Assembly (NCBI RefSeq): GCF_007859275.1
Contig: NZ_VOHC01000028.1
Location: 186,001 to 250,000 of the forward strand
Source: Planomicrobium sp. CPCC 101079
GTDB lineage: Bacteria > Bacillota > Bacilli > Bacillales_A > Planococcaceae
Reading direction: 5' to 3'
DNA length: 64,000 bases
Shown here: piece by piece, positions 35,873-47,139 of the stretch
How positions within the stretch are numbered: position 1 is the first letter of the stretch
Layout of the letters: every line of letters starts with the position of its first letter
Made by a program: the position numbers and the translations under genes
The notes under the pieces: generated by a model
Told to the model about the DNA's origin: nothing
What the model saw: only the letters and a program-made list of their open reading frames with translations
Database searches by the model: none

Positions 35873-36781
35873 GTGGGGTTGACTAGAGATTTTTTTATTT
35901 CATTATCTAAAAATCAGTTATTGAATAATGGCGCAAAAAAATGGGGATTGAAGCTCGGAGCCAGCAAAGTTGTCGCCGGTACGGATATTGACAGCATGAT
36001 GAAATCGGTTAAAGAACTAAACAGCAACGGCATCAGCGCAACCATCGATAACCTCGGCGAATTTGTTTACAGCAAAGAAGAAGCCCTCCTTGCGAAAAAA
36101 AATATTTTAGAGACGCTAGAAGCGATTCAACTGCATGCGGTAAACGCGCATATGTCGATCAAGTTGACCCAAGTGGGGTTGGACGTGGATTATAAATTCT
36201 GTCTCGATAATATGCGGGAAATTGCGGATCTCGCTGCCCACTACGATATTTTCATCAACATTGACATGGAAGATTACGGACATTTGCAACAGACGCTGGA
36301 TCTGCTTGCCGAATTACTGAAGGAATATGATAATGTCGGAACGGTTATTCAATCGTACCTGTACCGCTCGGAAAAAGATCTTGAAAACTTGCAAGATGTC
36401 CGGCTGCGGCTCGTCAAAGGCGCTTACAAAGAAAACGAAGAGGTTTCCTTGCAAGGCAAACAGGAAATCGACGAAAATTATATGAACCTGATCAAGAACC
36501 GCCTGCTTGGCAAAGCTTTCACTTCCATCGCCACGCATGACCATAACATCATCAATGAAGTGAAAAAATTCGTCCAACAAAATAACATTCCATTTAGCCG
36601 CTTTGAATTTCAAATGCTCTACGGATTCCGTTCAGAAATGCAAAAAGAACTGGCGAAGGAAGGCTATAATTTCACTACGTATGTTCCATTCGGCCAAGAC
36701 TGGTATGGTTACTACATGAGACGCTTAGCTGAGCGCCCGCAAAATATCAACTTAGTGCTGAAAAGCATGGTATCAAAATAA
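35873..36781 (+). CDS. Proline dehydrogenase, copy 1
   Basis: The 302-residue TIM-barrel flavoenzyme oxidises proline to 1-pyrroline-5-carboxylate. It has FEFQMLYGFR near residue 243 and the C-terminal signature YVPFG..WYGYYMRRLAERPQN. It is similar along its length to the second copy at 45120-46091. Start GTG 35873 follows GGAGG; the open frame reaches 35816, inside the upstream hairpin. No 1-pyrroline-5-carboxylate dehydrogenase gene is adjacent. Confidence 0.9.
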   Translation: MGLTRDFFISLSKNQLLNNGAKKWGLKLGASKVVAGTDIDSMMKSVKELNSNGISATIDNLGEFVYSKEEALLAKKNILETLEAIQLHAVNAHMSIKLTQVGLDVDYKFCLDNMREIADLAAHYDIFINIDMEDYGHLQQTLDLLAELLKEYDNVGTVIQSYLYRSEKDLENLQDVRLRLVKGAYKENEEVSLQGKQEIDENYMNLIKNRLLGKAFTSIATHDHNIINEVKKFVQQNNIPFSRFEFQMLYGFRSEMQKELAKEGYNFTTYVPFGQDWYGYYMRRLAERPQNINLVLKSMVSK

Positions 36782-36826
36782 AAGCTGTTTCTCCCGCTCG
36801 TTTCGAGCAGGAGAAACAGCTTTTTT
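36781..36826. terminator. Bidirectional terminator
   Basis: A 14-bp stem (36781-36794 with 36810-36823) with an inner GCTCG/CGAGC stem and a 6-T tail. Confidence 0.9.
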
Positions 36827-36827
36827 A

Positions 36828-37769
36828 TCATTTATCCAGCACCCGGACCTGGATCGGCTCCAAATCTTGCTGCAGCCTTGCCCGGTACTGTTCATATTGC
36901 TGCGGAAGCATCAGTTTTTCCCCTAGCGCTTCCAGCGGCTCGTCAATCGCAAATCCTGGAGGATCCGTTGCAATTTCAAACAAAATATCCCCATACTCCC
37001 TAAAGTAAATGGCATTAAAGTAATTGCGGTCTTGGACAGGCGTGACGCCAAGGCCATAGGTTTCAATATGCCGCTTCCAGTCCAATTGGTCTTCGTTGTC
37101 TTTTGCCCGCCATGCGATATGGTGGACCGTACCGACTCCCAACTGGCCGGCGCCTTGGCGCGTCATTTTTAAATCAACAATATTGCCGATGTCGCTTGTT
37201 GATCGAAACCGCAGCAAGTCGCCTTCGTCTCCAATCCGTTCCAACCCCATTGCCGTTTCCAATAACTCGGCTGTTTTCTCAGCATTGGACGAATACAGCG
37301 TTGCGCCGCCAAAACCTTTAATCGCTTTGTCTGGTCCAATTTCGCCAAAACTCCATTTGCTGTTTTTGCCTGCTTGTCGCGCCACAATTTCCAAGTGCAA
37401 GCCATGGGGATCGTCAAACCCTAAATACTGCTCGCCAAAACGCTCGCTCTTTATCACGCCGACATTGAAGTCCATTAAACGCTTTTCCCAAAATTCTAAA
37501 GCGCCGGCCGGAACCACATAAGTTGTCACACCTACTTGGCCATCGCCAATCCGGCCTTTGTAAGCGTCTCCCCATGGAAAGAAGGTGATGATTGTGCCAG
37601 GGTCTGCCCCTTCGTTGCCAAAGTAGAGATGATAAGTTCCTGGATCGTCAAAGTTGACTGTTTGTTTAATAAGACGCAGGCCCAGCACGCCTGCGTAAAA
37701 ATCCACGTTTTCCTGTGGATTGCCGACTACTGCAGTGATATGATGGATCCCCATTGAATTTTTTGCCAT
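36828..37769 (-). CDS. VOC-family ring-cleaving dioxygenase (MhqO/MhqE-like)
   Basis: The 313-residue protein has two tandem vicinal-oxygen-chelate modules. Iron ligands are expected in GIHHIT (His9/10), TVHHIAW (about residue 217) and ILFEIATD (about 268). It resembles hydroquinone-stress dioxygenases MhqO/MhqE of Bacillus rather than classical catechol dioxygenases. Substrate is inferred. It stands alone with a GGAGAGG ribosome site. Confidence 0.85.
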   Translation of the reverse strand: MAKNSMGIHHITAVVGNPQENVDFYAGVLGLRLIKQTVNFDDPGTYHLYFGNEGADPGTIITFFPWGDAYKGRIGDGQVGVTTYVVPAGALEFWEKRLMDFNVGVIKSERFGEQYLGFDDPHGLHLEIVARQAGKNSKWSFGEIGPDKAIKGFGGATLYSSNAEKTAELLETAMGLERIGDEGDLLRFRSTSDIGNIVDLKMTRQGAGQLGVGTVHHIAWRAKDNEDQLDWKRHIETYGLGVTPVQDRNYFNAIYFREYGDILFEIATDPPGFAIDEPLEALGEKLMLPQQYEQYRARLQQDLEPIQVRVLDK

Positions 37770-37862
37770 CTATAACCTCTCCTTAACTTCCGTTTCTTTC
37801 CTTACCCAAGAGTTATTATAGCATTATATATCTCGAATTAAAGATAAATACATTCAAGAAGG

Positions 37863-39020
37863 TTAACTATTTTTTTGGCTTATATACACTTGTTGAGCGG
37901 CAATAGTTCCAGCACCATACGGAATGTGTTTTCCAAGCTTGTGCAAACCGATTTCTATAGCGCTGATGGCTTGGAGCATATCGGCGGGCGTGCAATAACC
38001 CATATGCCCAATCCGGAAAATTTCGCCTTCAAGTTTTTGCAAACCGCTCGCCACTTCCAAATTAAATTCTTCTTTAAGAATTTTTTTGAGGTCCTCCGCT
38101 TTAAAGTCTTTTGGTTTTACCGCTGTAACAGTCGGCGATGCTGCTGCATCGTCAGCAAGCAATGGAATATCCAACGCTTTAAACGCAGTACGAGTCATAT
38201 TTTTCATCAGTTCGTGCCTTTTATAGACATTTTTCAGCCCTTCTGCATGCATTAGGTCTAAAACACGATCCAATCCGTACATCAATGACAAAGAAGGCGT
38301 AAATGGAGTGGTGTTTTTCGCCATGCTTTCACGGTATTTCAACAAGTCAAAGTAAAATCTGGGTTGGCCGTTCGCTTCAATCGTTTTCCAAGCCCGTTTG
38401 CTGATTGCTACAAAAGCCAGACCAGGAGCGAGCATCATGGACTTTTGCGAGCTAGTGATAAAAAAGTCGACGCCCCATTCATCCATTTCGGTTTCGGTTC
38501 CGCCTGTGCTTGAAACGCCGTCTACAATAACCAGCGCATCATTTGCTTCTCGAATCGCTTCTGCTAATTCAGCCACTGGATTTAATACACCCGTCGACGT
38601 TTCGCTATGGGTTATAAAGACGGCCTTGGCGTTTTTATGTTGTTGCAAAAATTCTTTAACGTCTGAAGGATTGGCAGCCCGGCCCCACTCCACATCAAAA
38701 CGATGGGCCTTAATGCCATAAGAGCCGCAGATATCCATAAATCGCTCCCCGAAGGCACCGGTGACAATCACTGCCACTTCGTCCCCAGGTTTTACAGCAT
38801 TCGCCACAGCCGTTTCCAGTCCGGCTGTGCCGCTTCCTCCGATAATCGCCACTTCCTGGGAGGTACCGAAAACAGGTTTGATTTTTTCTTCAAGTTTTTT
38901 CATCAAAGCCGCCGTTTCTTCACCCGAGTGGCTGTGCATTGGGTGGTTCATCGCCCGCACCACACTGGGCGGAAGAGGGGTCGGACCCGGAATCCGTAAA
39001 ATCTGCTGATCTAATTGCAT
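37863..39020 (-). CDS. Alanine-glyoxylate/serine-pyruvate-type aminotransferase (class V)
   Basis: The 385-residue PLP enzyme starts with RIPGPTPLPPSV (residues 9-20) and has VDGVSSTGG (about 167-175) and the Schiff-base lysine K193 in SSQKSMMLAPG. These features fit alanine-glyoxylate, serine-glyoxylate or ureidoglycine (PucG) aminotransferases; the exact substrate is unclear. Its ribosome site AAAGGAGAC lies inside the last codons of the upstream gene, so translation is coupled to the S2P-like membrane protein. Confidence 0.87.
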   Translation of the reverse strand: MQLDQQILRIPGPTPLPPSVVRAMNHPMHSHSGEETAALMKKLEEKIKPVFGTSQEVAIIGGSGTAGLETAVANAVKPGDEVAVIVTGAFGERFMDICGSYGIKAHRFDVEWGRAANPSDVKEFLQQHKNAKAVFITHSETSTGVLNPVAELAEAIREANDALVIVDGVSSTGGTETEMDEWGVDFFITSSQKSMMLAPGLAFVAISKRAWKTIEANGQPRFYFDLLKYRESMAKNTTPFTPSLSLMYGLDRVLDLMHAEGLKNVYKRHELMKNMTRTAFKALDIPLLADDAAASPTVTAVKPKDFKAEDLKKILKEEFNLEVASGLQKLEGEIFRIGHMGYCTPADMLQAISAIEIGLHKLGKHIPYGAGTIAAQQVYISQKNS

Positions 39021-39022
39021 GG

Positions 39023-39721
39023 TCAGTCTCCTTTCTGCCGCTGTTCGATTACTTCTTTTTTCTCCTCTTCTTCTTGTTCTTTCAGCTCGTCTTGTTCTTG
39101 CTTTTTTTCTTGTTCGATTTCCGCTCTTTCTTGCGGATCCTTTTCATTTTCCTTCTCTTGCTCACTGATTTCTTCTATTCTTTCCATTTCTTCTTCGTAT
39201 TGCTTTTCCACTTCAGTCGTTGATGGGATGAACGGCTCTTGGTTATAGTCTGTACGTCTTCCGTAGCGCAGCATCTCATAAATGATTAAACCATTATTCG
39301 GTCTGCCATTAAATGTCTTCATCGGGACAACATCAAACAATACATAGTAAAACGCATAAAAAACAAAGCGGTCCCAAAACTTCACATATTCCTGAATTAC
39401 GCCATTAGCCAGAAGAGCATTCAATGTTAAAGCCAGCACTAGATTCGTTAATATCGGACCCGCGTAAATGCATACATAAGCGAAATTGCTTTTTCTTTTG
39501 AGGGAGTCGTAGGAAAACCAGCTGTAGAGATGATAGTATTTACGCACATCGAATATTCCAAGTTTAAAAATCCTTGGACCAGTACCGATCGTTAGTCTGG
39601 CATTTTCCACTCCGAAGACTTCACTGACAATTAAATAACCCATTTCTCTTATAAACACAACTGTAGGCAAAATGAGAAAAGCGGAAATAATTAGTGACAG
39701 TAGATCTGAAAGACCAAACAT
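39023..39721 (-). CDS. Degenerate site-2 protease-like membrane protein
   Basis: The 232-residue protein has the S2P/M50 helix arrangement, but the HExxH zinc motif reads R25-E26-M27-G28-Y29: both histidines are lost and only the glutamate remains. The second conserved motif (NxxPxxxxDG) reads D130-V-V-P133 to N138-G139, also altered. After the membrane domain comes a long charged helix (about residues 170-232, rich in E, K and Q). It is thus probably a non-catalytic scaffold. The stop overlaps the region of the ribosome site of the next aminotransferase gene. Confidence 0.85.
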   Translation of the reverse strand: MFGLSDLLSLIISAFLILPTVVFIREMGYLIVSEVFGVENARLTIGTGPRIFKLGIFDVRKYYHLYSWFSYDSLKRKSNFAYVCIYAGPILTNLVLALTLNALLANGVIQEYVKFWDRFVFYAFYYVLFDVVPMKTFNGRPNNGLIIYEMLRYGRRTDYNQEPFIPSTTEVEKQYEEEMERIEEISEQEKENEKDPQERAEIEQEKKQEQDELKEQEEEEKKEVIEQRQKGD

Positions 39722-39924
39722 TAAATCCCCTCTTTTTTCGTTTGTCCATTAAACGCATGAATCATTTTTATACCCGTTTTTCCACGCAAAGACTCGTATT
39801 ATCACAAAATTTGATTTTGTAAAACAATTAATAAGTTAAAAGTCCCTATCTTTTTGCCATAAGTCCCAGATAAGATGATATTACTATTCTTCAAAGAAAC
39901 TTTATCTGCCAAAGGAAGTGTCGC

Positions 39925-40923
39925 ATGAGAAACACTTATCCAATTCCCTATAAACGAAAAAAACTGAGCGTTCTCCTCTGTATATTGTTTGTCATGTTTA
40001 CAATTGTTCCTGCCGAACAAATCGCAACTTCCGTAAACGTTTCAGCCTCCGATCAAGTTACCGGCTCTGCAATTTTCAGTGCCCCGCCCAATATAGAGGC
40101 CATTAAAAAAGAAGTGCACGTCTTGAAAGACCTGATATACGATGAAACTAAAAATAGTTTTATGGATATTTACCGTCCTGCATATGCAGCCGATCCTCTT
40201 CCTGTTATTTTATGGATCCACGGCGGCGGCTACGTCGGCGGTTCAAAAGACAGCCGGCAGGATTACGGCATGGCACTTGCAAATGCCGGTTACATTGTGG
40301 CCAACATCGATTATGCCTTAGCCCCCGGCCAAGTGTACCCAGGGCCGGTTCTGCAGGCAAATGCCGCACTTGAATACATGAAGCTTCATGCCAGCGAATT
40401 CGGTGGAGACATGAGCCGTTTGTTCATAGGAGGCGATTCAGCTGGCGCGCAAATAGCGAGCCAGCTTGCTGCAGTAATTTCCAACAAAAAATTGGCCGGC
40501 GCCATGGACATTCGGCCAGCTGTCCAATTGGAGCATCTGAGAGGCGCTTTGTTGATGTGCGGTTTATATAATATGGAAACAGTCCGGGCAACCGGCTTTC
40601 CGAATATCGACTTGTTCCTGAATACATATACTGGATCGGATCAATTTGAATCGTTTTCCCGTATCGACGAATTGTCGACTGTCAATCAAATCACACCGGA
40701 TTACCCTCCGGTATTCATAACGGTCGGAGACGGAGACCCATTTGCTTCCCAAGCAGCGGAACTGGTTCAAGCGCTGGACTCGCAAAATGTTTTAGTAGAC
40801 AGTGTGTTTTTTGAAGACAGCGGCAAAGAGCTCAAACATGAATTCCAATACGCGCTCGATACCATCGATGCACAGAAAACATTGGAAAAAACATTCAATT
40901 TCCTGGCTGCGAAAAGCAATTAG
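39925..40923 (+). CDS. Secreted alpha/beta hydrolase (HSL/BD-FAE type)
   Basis: The 332-residue protein has an N-terminal signal region with hydrophobic core at about residues 14-30 and an esterase domain. HGGG lies at residues 99-102 and GDSAG at 170-174; the predicted triad is Ser172, Asp272 (GDGDPF) and His306 (LKHEF). It is related to esterases acting on small acyl esters or peptides. ATG 39925 follows GGAAG. It is monocistronic with its own terminator. Confidence 0.88.
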   Translation: MRNTYPIPYKRKKLSVLLCILFVMFTIVPAEQIATSVNVSASDQVTGSAIFSAPPNIEAIKKEVHVLKDLIYDETKNSFMDIYRPAYAADPLPVILWIHGGGYVGGSKDSRQDYGMALANAGYIVANIDYALAPGQVYPGPVLQANAALEYMKLHASEFGGDMSRLFIGGDSAGAQIASQLAAVISNKKLAGAMDIRPAVQLEHLRGALLMCGLYNMETVRATGFPNIDLFLNTYTGSDQFESFSRIDELSTVNQITPDYPPVFITVGDGDPFASQAAELVQALDSQNVLVDSVFFEDSGKELKHEFQYALDTIDAQKTLEKTFNFLAAKSN

Positions 40924-40929
40924 CATAAA

Positions 40930-40960
40930 AAAAGAGCCTCCAAGTAGGAGGCTCTTTTCT
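40930..40960. terminator. Bidirectional terminator
   Basis: A 12-bp perfect stem (40930-40941 with 40947-40958), between convergent genes. Confidence 0.9.
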
Positions 40961-40965
40961 ACATA

Positions 40966-42881
<1,916 letters not shown>

Positions 42882-43027
42882 TCACGCCTAAAGGCATAAA
42901 AAATAGCCCTCAGAACGTGCATCCATTCATACCATGAGCGGAGCAATGTCCTTCGAGCTTGATGCCGAAAGGAAACGAAAAGAAATATGCCAGTATACAC
43001 AGGCATAGTCTTGCCATTCCGTTGCTT

Positions 43028-43094
43028 CTCATAGTCGGTTTGTTAACGGCAAACCGGTAGAAACTTGCGGGCCATATCCCCGCTATTATATGAG
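43028..43094 (-). promoter_or_regulatory. Guanine riboswitch aptamer (xpt-pbuX leader)
   Basis: The minus strand folds as a purine aptamer. P1 is TATAATAG-type paired with CTATGAG, with stems P2 (CGGG/CCCG) and P3 (CCGGTTTG/CAAACCGG) and the core ATATGG, AGTTTCTACC and CCGACTATGAG. The C in CCGACTATG is the specificity base that makes it guanine-type rather than adenine-type. Confidence 0.93.
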
Positions 43095-43115
43095 TGAATA
43101 TATTAGAATGGTCTT

Positions 43116-43143
43116 ATTATAGCATGTGAAAAAAACCTTTCAA
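43116..43143 (-). promoter_or_regulatory. xpt-pbuX promoter
   Basis: On the minus strand TTGAAA and a perfect TATAAT are separated by 16 bases, 22 bp upstream of the riboswitch. The -35 overlaps a leftward hairpin that follows the neighbouring thioesterase gene. Confidence 0.75.
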
Positions 43144-43148
43144 GGTTT
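43131..43148 (-). terminator. Short terminator-like hairpin after the thioesterase gene
   Basis: AAACCTT and AAGGTTT pair with a 2-4 base loop and run into seven Ts on the minus strand; it overlaps the xpt -35. Confidence 0.4.
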
Positions 43149-43175
43149 ACATAATTAAAATATAATTCTGTTAAT

Positions 43176-43577
43176 TCAGAAATCTGCAGGCATTAAATGT
43201 TTGCTTAATTCTTGGCGTATTTCTTCTGGGATTTTTTCCGATTTTTTTGCTGCTAAATCATAATTCACATAGACTACTGTGTTTTTAGCGCATAAGATTT
43301 CATTTTGATAAAGCTCTTCATAGAGCTCAAGGCTAGAATTGCCTATTTTCTTCATCCAAATGCGGATTTCCACATCAGTGCCAAAATAAATTTGCTTGAT
43401 AAATTCCAATGTAGTCTTGACGATCACCATTTTCCATTTCCCAAAATCGTGGTCCGGTGTAAACAAGCTGAACACTGGATTCCGGGCTGCTTCAAACCAG
43501 ACCGGCAAGGTTGTGTTGTTAATATGCCCCACTCCATCTGTTTCAGAAACTCTTGGCGTCAGTATTGTTTGATACAT
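43176..43577 (-). CDS. Acyl-CoA thioesterase, 4HBT hotdog family
   Basis: The 133-residue protein has the 4-hydroxybenzoyl-CoA thioesterase-like motif RVSETDGVGHINN near residues 9-21, where Asp14 is the expected catalytic residue, and LPVWFEAAR next to it. Substrates are medium or aromatic acyl-CoAs; specificity is unknown. The start follows GAGGGG. Confidence 0.87.
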   Translation of the reverse strand: MYQTILTPRVSETDGVGHINNTTLPVWFEAARNPVFSLFTPDHDFGKWKMVIVKTTLEFIKQIYFGTDVEIRIWMKKIGNSSLELYEELYQNEILCAKNTVVYVNYDLAAKKSEKIPEEIRQELSKHLMPADF

Positions 43578-43784
43578 TTATGAATCCCCTCTTATCCCAA
43601 TTAATATGGCTGCTTTTACCTCTACTTTATCATTTCCCAACGCTCCCGTTAGAATTTTCTGAAGGCAACGCCATACTTTAGTGTGCCCACCCGCAAAATA
43701 TGTTTGATTTAATTCCATGCAGCCTTTATATTTAGAGAGTCGAAATAAATTGGAATAAATACACAATGAAACGAGTGGGATATT

Positions 43785-45068
43785 ATGGCAGACTGGCTTC
43801 GTGACTGGAAGATGAAAATCTTGTCCTTCAATCGCAACATTAAATTATTCATGCTGGCCAATGTGCTCATCCAAATCGGGATGGGTGTATTTATGGTCAT
43901 GTACAATTTATACATAAAAGAATTAGGCATGCCTGAAACGGTGAATGGGCAAGTGATTTCAATGACCGCTCTGGCATCGGCAATCATACTGATTCCAGCC
44001 GGTTTTTTGAGTGATAGATTTGGACGCAAATGGATTATTATCGGCGGAGCCATTTTGACCGCCGCTACTCTTTTTTACCGAAGTTTTGCCATCGCGGAAA
44101 CACCACTCATTTACGCAGCTTTTTTTACAGGGCTTTTCATGGCATTTGTTCAAGTATCCAGCGTGCCTTTCTTGGCCGAAAATTCGAAGTCAGCAGAACG
44201 CGTACACTTATTCAGCATCTATTTCGCTTTAATGACTGTTGCAAACGTCATCGGCAGTTTGCTTGGCGGCGTCGTTTCAGATGTGTTCCAAACCTTCCTT
44301 TCCATGGCTGCAGTCGAAGCGATTCGGTGGTCGCTGCTTTTTGGCGCCGCGCTTTTTGCCACGGGGCTTATTCCCCTATTCCGCTTGAATTACAGCCTGC
44401 CTGCCGCTGAGAAAAAAGTGGAAGCCCCTATTAAAATCGATCCTGCAGACATGGATTTAAAGAAAAACTTGATTGTCATCTTTCATTTTTCCTTTGCCAG
44501 CTTGTTGATAGGCATCGGTTCCGGCTTGGTGGTTCCCTATTTGAATTTGTACTTCTCCAACCGGTTTGATGCTTCAAATGCTTATATCGGGTTAATTTTG
44601 TCGCTCGGTTCTGCAATGACGGCAGTGGCTATGTTGATCGGTCCGATGCTGGTGCGCAAAGTCGGAAAAGTTAAGGCGCTGATCTTTTTTCAACTGCTGT
44701 CTATTCCGTTCTTGCTGCTAACCGCCTTTACGACATCTCTCCTGCTCGCTTCCGTCGGGTTCCTATTCCGGCAGGCATTGATGAATGCGGCCAATCCCAT
44801 TCAAAGTGCCGTCGCCATGGAATTGGTCCACGATAAATACAAAGGACTGTCCAATTCCATCAACCAGATGGTCTTTAACATCGGCTGGGCCACAATGGGG
44901 CCGGTTGCCGCCGGCCTTGTTATTGCGTTCGGATCTTTCTGGGGCTATGCTTATGCCTTTACCATTACAGCCGGCCTTTACATCGTTTCATCAACGTATT
45001 ACTACTTCATCTTCGGCAAAAGAAAATTGGCAGAGGAGCAGGCCACGCCTGCAGAAAGCGTCCGCTAA
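43785..45068 (+). CDS. MFS transporter
   Basis: The 427-residue protein has about twelve membrane segments and the MFS loop motif GFLSDRFGRKWI (about residues 72-83). A long cytosolic loop separates helices 6 and 7, near residues 205-225. It resembles multidrug- or sugar-efflux-type carriers of the YfmO/MFS group; substrate unknown. The ribosome site (GAGTGGGA) is modest. It is a single gene with a strong terminator. Confidence 0.85.
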   Translation: MADWLRDWKMKILSFNRNIKLFMLANVLIQIGMGVFMVMYNLYIKELGMPETVNGQVISMTALASAIILIPAGFLSDRFGRKWIIIGGAILTAATLFYRSFAIAETPLIYAAFFTGLFMAFVQVSSVPFLAENSKSAERVHLFSIYFALMTVANVIGSLLGGVVSDVFQTFLSMAAVEAIRWSLLFGAALFATGLIPLFRLNYSLPAAEKKVEAPIKIDPADMDLKKNLIVIFHFSFASLLIGIGSGLVVPYLNLYFSNRFDASNAYIGLILSLGSAMTAVAMLIGPMLVRKVGKVKALIFFQLLSIPFLLLTAFTTSLLLASVGFLFRQALMNAANPIQSAVAMELVHDKYKGLSNSINQMVFNIGWATMGPVAAGLVIAFGSFWGYAYAFTITAGLYIVSSTYYYFIFGKRKLAEEQATPAESVR

Positions 45069-45078
45069 AAGCTGAATG

Positions 45079-45114
45079 AAAAAGGCTGCCGAGAAACTCT
45101 CGGCAGCCTTTTAA
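45079..45114. terminator. Bidirectional terminator
   Basis: A 15-bp perfect stem (45079-45093 with 45098-45112), between convergent genes. Confidence 0.92.
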
Positions 45115-45119
45115 AATAT

Positions 45120-46091
45120 TTATTTTTTCTTTGCTGTTAGACGGCCAAGCGCATAAGCGCCTGCAAACAGGCCAATTGCTGTATTCGTGCGTTTGTTGAA
45201 CACTTGTTTAACGACAAGGTTCAAGTTTTGCGGACGTTCTGCCAACCGGCGCATAAAATAGCCATACCAGTCGTCGCCAAACGGTACATATGTGCAGAAG
45301 TTATAGCCTTTTTTCGCCAAATCCACTTGCATGTCTTTGCGGAAGCCATACAGCATTTGGAATTCGAATTTATCGCGTGAAATGCCATGCTCTTCCACAA
45401 AATCAATAACGTGGTTGATGATGTGGTGGTCATGAGTGGCAATAGATGTAAATTTTCCATTCATCAAATGGTATTCGATCAATTTAACGAAGTTTGCATC
45501 AATTTCCTCACGTGTTTGGTAAGCATATTCAACAGGCTCTTTATAGGCGCCTTTTACAATGCGCAAACGCAAATCTTTATGTTTTTCAATATCTTCTTGT
45601 GCCCGGTAAAAATAAGCTTGGATTACAGTTCCGACGTTGCTGTACTCTTCCAAAAGGGTTTCCAGCAAATCGTATGAAGGCTGGAGATGGCCATAGTCTT
45701 CCATATCGAGGTTGATGTGCATATCGTATTTGCTTGCGGCAGCTACAATTTCCTTCAAGTTCTCGTAACAGAAATCATAATCGATGTCTAAACCGATTTG
45801 TGTAGGTTTTAATGAAATATGGGCGTCTACACCATTTGCGTGGATCGCCTCAATCACTTCTAGAATGCTGTCTTTCGCTTTCAAAGCTTCTTCTCTTTCG
45901 AAAACGAATTCACCCAGGTTATCAACTGTACAGCTGATGCCCAACGCATTCAATTCCTGTATGCTTTTGATTGTCTCTTCAACATTCGTTCCCGCCACAA
46001 CATTTTGGGCTCCAAGCTTCAAGCCGTATTTTTTCGCTGCAGCTGTCAACATTTGATTTGTAGACAATCCAATAAAGATCTCTTTTAACAT
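45120..46091 (-). CDS. Proline dehydrogenase, copy 2
   Basis: The 323-residue enzyme has the same features as copy 1 (FEFQMLYGFR and the C-terminal YVPFG motif) plus a short extra tail with a hydrophobic stretch (GLFAGAYALG) ending AKKK, absent in copy 1. The tail may help membrane association. The frame is open much further upstream, but ATG 46091 has CAGGAGGG and aligns with copy 1, so I chose it. Confidence 0.9.
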   Translation of the reverse strand: MLKEIFIGLSTNQMLTAAAKKYGLKLGAQNVVAGTNVEETIKSIQELNALGISCTVDNLGEFVFEREEALKAKDSILEVIEAIHANGVDAHISLKPTQIGLDIDYDFCYENLKEIVAAASKYDMHINLDMEDYGHLQPSYDLLETLLEEYSNVGTVIQAYFYRAQEDIEKHKDLRLRIVKGAYKEPVEYAYQTREEIDANFVKLIEYHLMNGKFTSIATHDHHIINHVIDFVEEHGISRDKFEFQMLYGFRKDMQVDLAKKGYNFCTYVPFGDDWYGYFMRRLAERPQNLNLVVKQVFNKRTNTAIGLFAGAYALGRLTAKKK

Positions 46092-46401
46092 ATTCTTCCC
46101 TCCTGATACAATTGACCAAAAAGCTGCTCGCAAGAAATAGACGCTAAACCTCAGCTTATCTCTTTTGATACACGCAAGCTTAATTGTAGCCGTTTCCACA
46201 GAAAATAGCACTGCTTTTATTTTCCTAAATGAAAAAAATAATGGCTGTTTTTTGCCGGCTTGACGGCGTTTATAAGAAAAAAACCTTATGCCGCAAGGCC
46301 TTTCGCTTTTCACCTAAATGCAATATATCACAAATATTTTTCTAACTTTTTTGCCGCATAAAATGCCGCACTAACCAAAAGGTTAATGCGGCATTTTAGC
46401 G
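46092..46401. other. Leader region of proline dehydrogenase 2, no gene
   Basis: About 310 bases hold no convincing gene. On the minus strand there is a short attenuator-like hairpin at 46284-46298 followed by seven Ts, roughly 190 bases before the start. The far right end carries the terminator for the FMN reductase gene. Confidence 0.5.
46361..46398 (-). terminator. Terminator after the FMN reductase gene
   Basis: A long stem with one C-A mismatch (46363-46376 with 46381-46394) and T/A tracts. Confidence 0.8.
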
Positions 46402-46950
46402 TCAAGCCATTCTGTTGTAAAAAGACACGAAATTCTCGACCACTTGATCTAAAAATCCTCTTGTACCCGAATCGACCATTTCGTTTTGGTCGTTCAATTT
46501 TTGATGGACCGATCCGATGTATACTTCGTTATTCGGAAGCAGCCAGGGTGAAAGTGAAGGATTGGATAATATTTCCCTTAAATGGATTTGTGCGCGTACA
46601 CTGCCTAGCACGCCCATAGAGGACCCGACGATAAAAGCCGGCTTCTCCCGCAGCACAAATCCACCGCGCGATAACCAATCAATCGCATTTTTCAAAGATC
46701 CCGGTATTGAAAAATTATATTCTGCTACTGCAAACAAAACTGCGTCGGCTTGTTTGATCTTATTTCTAAACTCGAGCACTTCTTGCGGTGCATCTTCTTC
46801 TGTATCAGGGTTGTACATCGGGATGTCGTTGATCGAGATAGGCTCAATATCCATTTGGTCTGCATAGCGGGTTTTCATGTATTCCACTAACTTCAAGTTG
46901 TTTGAGTCTTTTCTTACGCTTCCAATAATAGCTGCCACTTTAATCGCCAT
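46402..46950 (-). CDS. NAD(P)H-dependent FMN reductase
   Basis: The 182-residue flavodoxin-fold reductase begins with VAAIIGSVRKDSNN and has AEYNFSIPGSLKNAIDWL near residue 76, the flavin-binding signature of the NADPH-dependent FMN/azobenzene reductase family. It could supply reduced flavin to the LLM enzymes elsewhere in the window; this is speculative. The start follows AAGGAGAGG. Confidence 0.88.
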   Translation of the reverse strand: MAIKVAAIIGSVRKDSNNLKLVEYMKTRYADQMDIEPISINDIPMYNPDTEEDAPQEVLEFRNKIKQADAVLFAVAEYNFSIPGSLKNAIDWLSRGGFVLREKPAFIVGSSMGVLGSVRAQIHLREILSNPSLSPWLLPNNEVYIGSVHQKLNDQNEMVDSGTRGFLDQVVENFVSFYNRMA

Positions 46951-47005
46951 TTTGTCCTCTCCTTCAGCCGGCTTAGCTGCCGCTTAAAATGTTGTTATCG
47001 TATTG

Positions 47006-47030
47006 ATACCCGAACTGAAAAAATAATAAC
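47006..47030 (-). promoter_or_regulatory. Candidate SigB promoter of the FMN reductase gene
   Basis: On the minus strand, GTTATT is followed after 13 bases by GGGTAT, a perfect -10 match for SigB. It lies 56 bp before the start. Confidence 0.5.
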
Positions 47031-47087
47031 TTTTTATTGGCGGCGAAAGGGATAGTTTGTGTTCGTCCTCTGGCATTCCTGAAAATC

Positions 47088-47126
47088 AAAAAACTGCCAT
47101 GGACTGACGCCCATAGCAGTTTTTTC
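47088..47126 (-). terminator. Terminator after yvbH-like gene
   Basis: AAAACTGCCATGG and CCATAGCAGTTTT pair with one bulge; the loop is about 7 bases. Confidence 0.78.
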
Positions 47127-47139
47127 AGGATTGTTCGAA

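Noticed and set aside
46180..46230. CodY box before proline dehydrogenase 2
   Set aside because: Only about 9 of 15 positions match.
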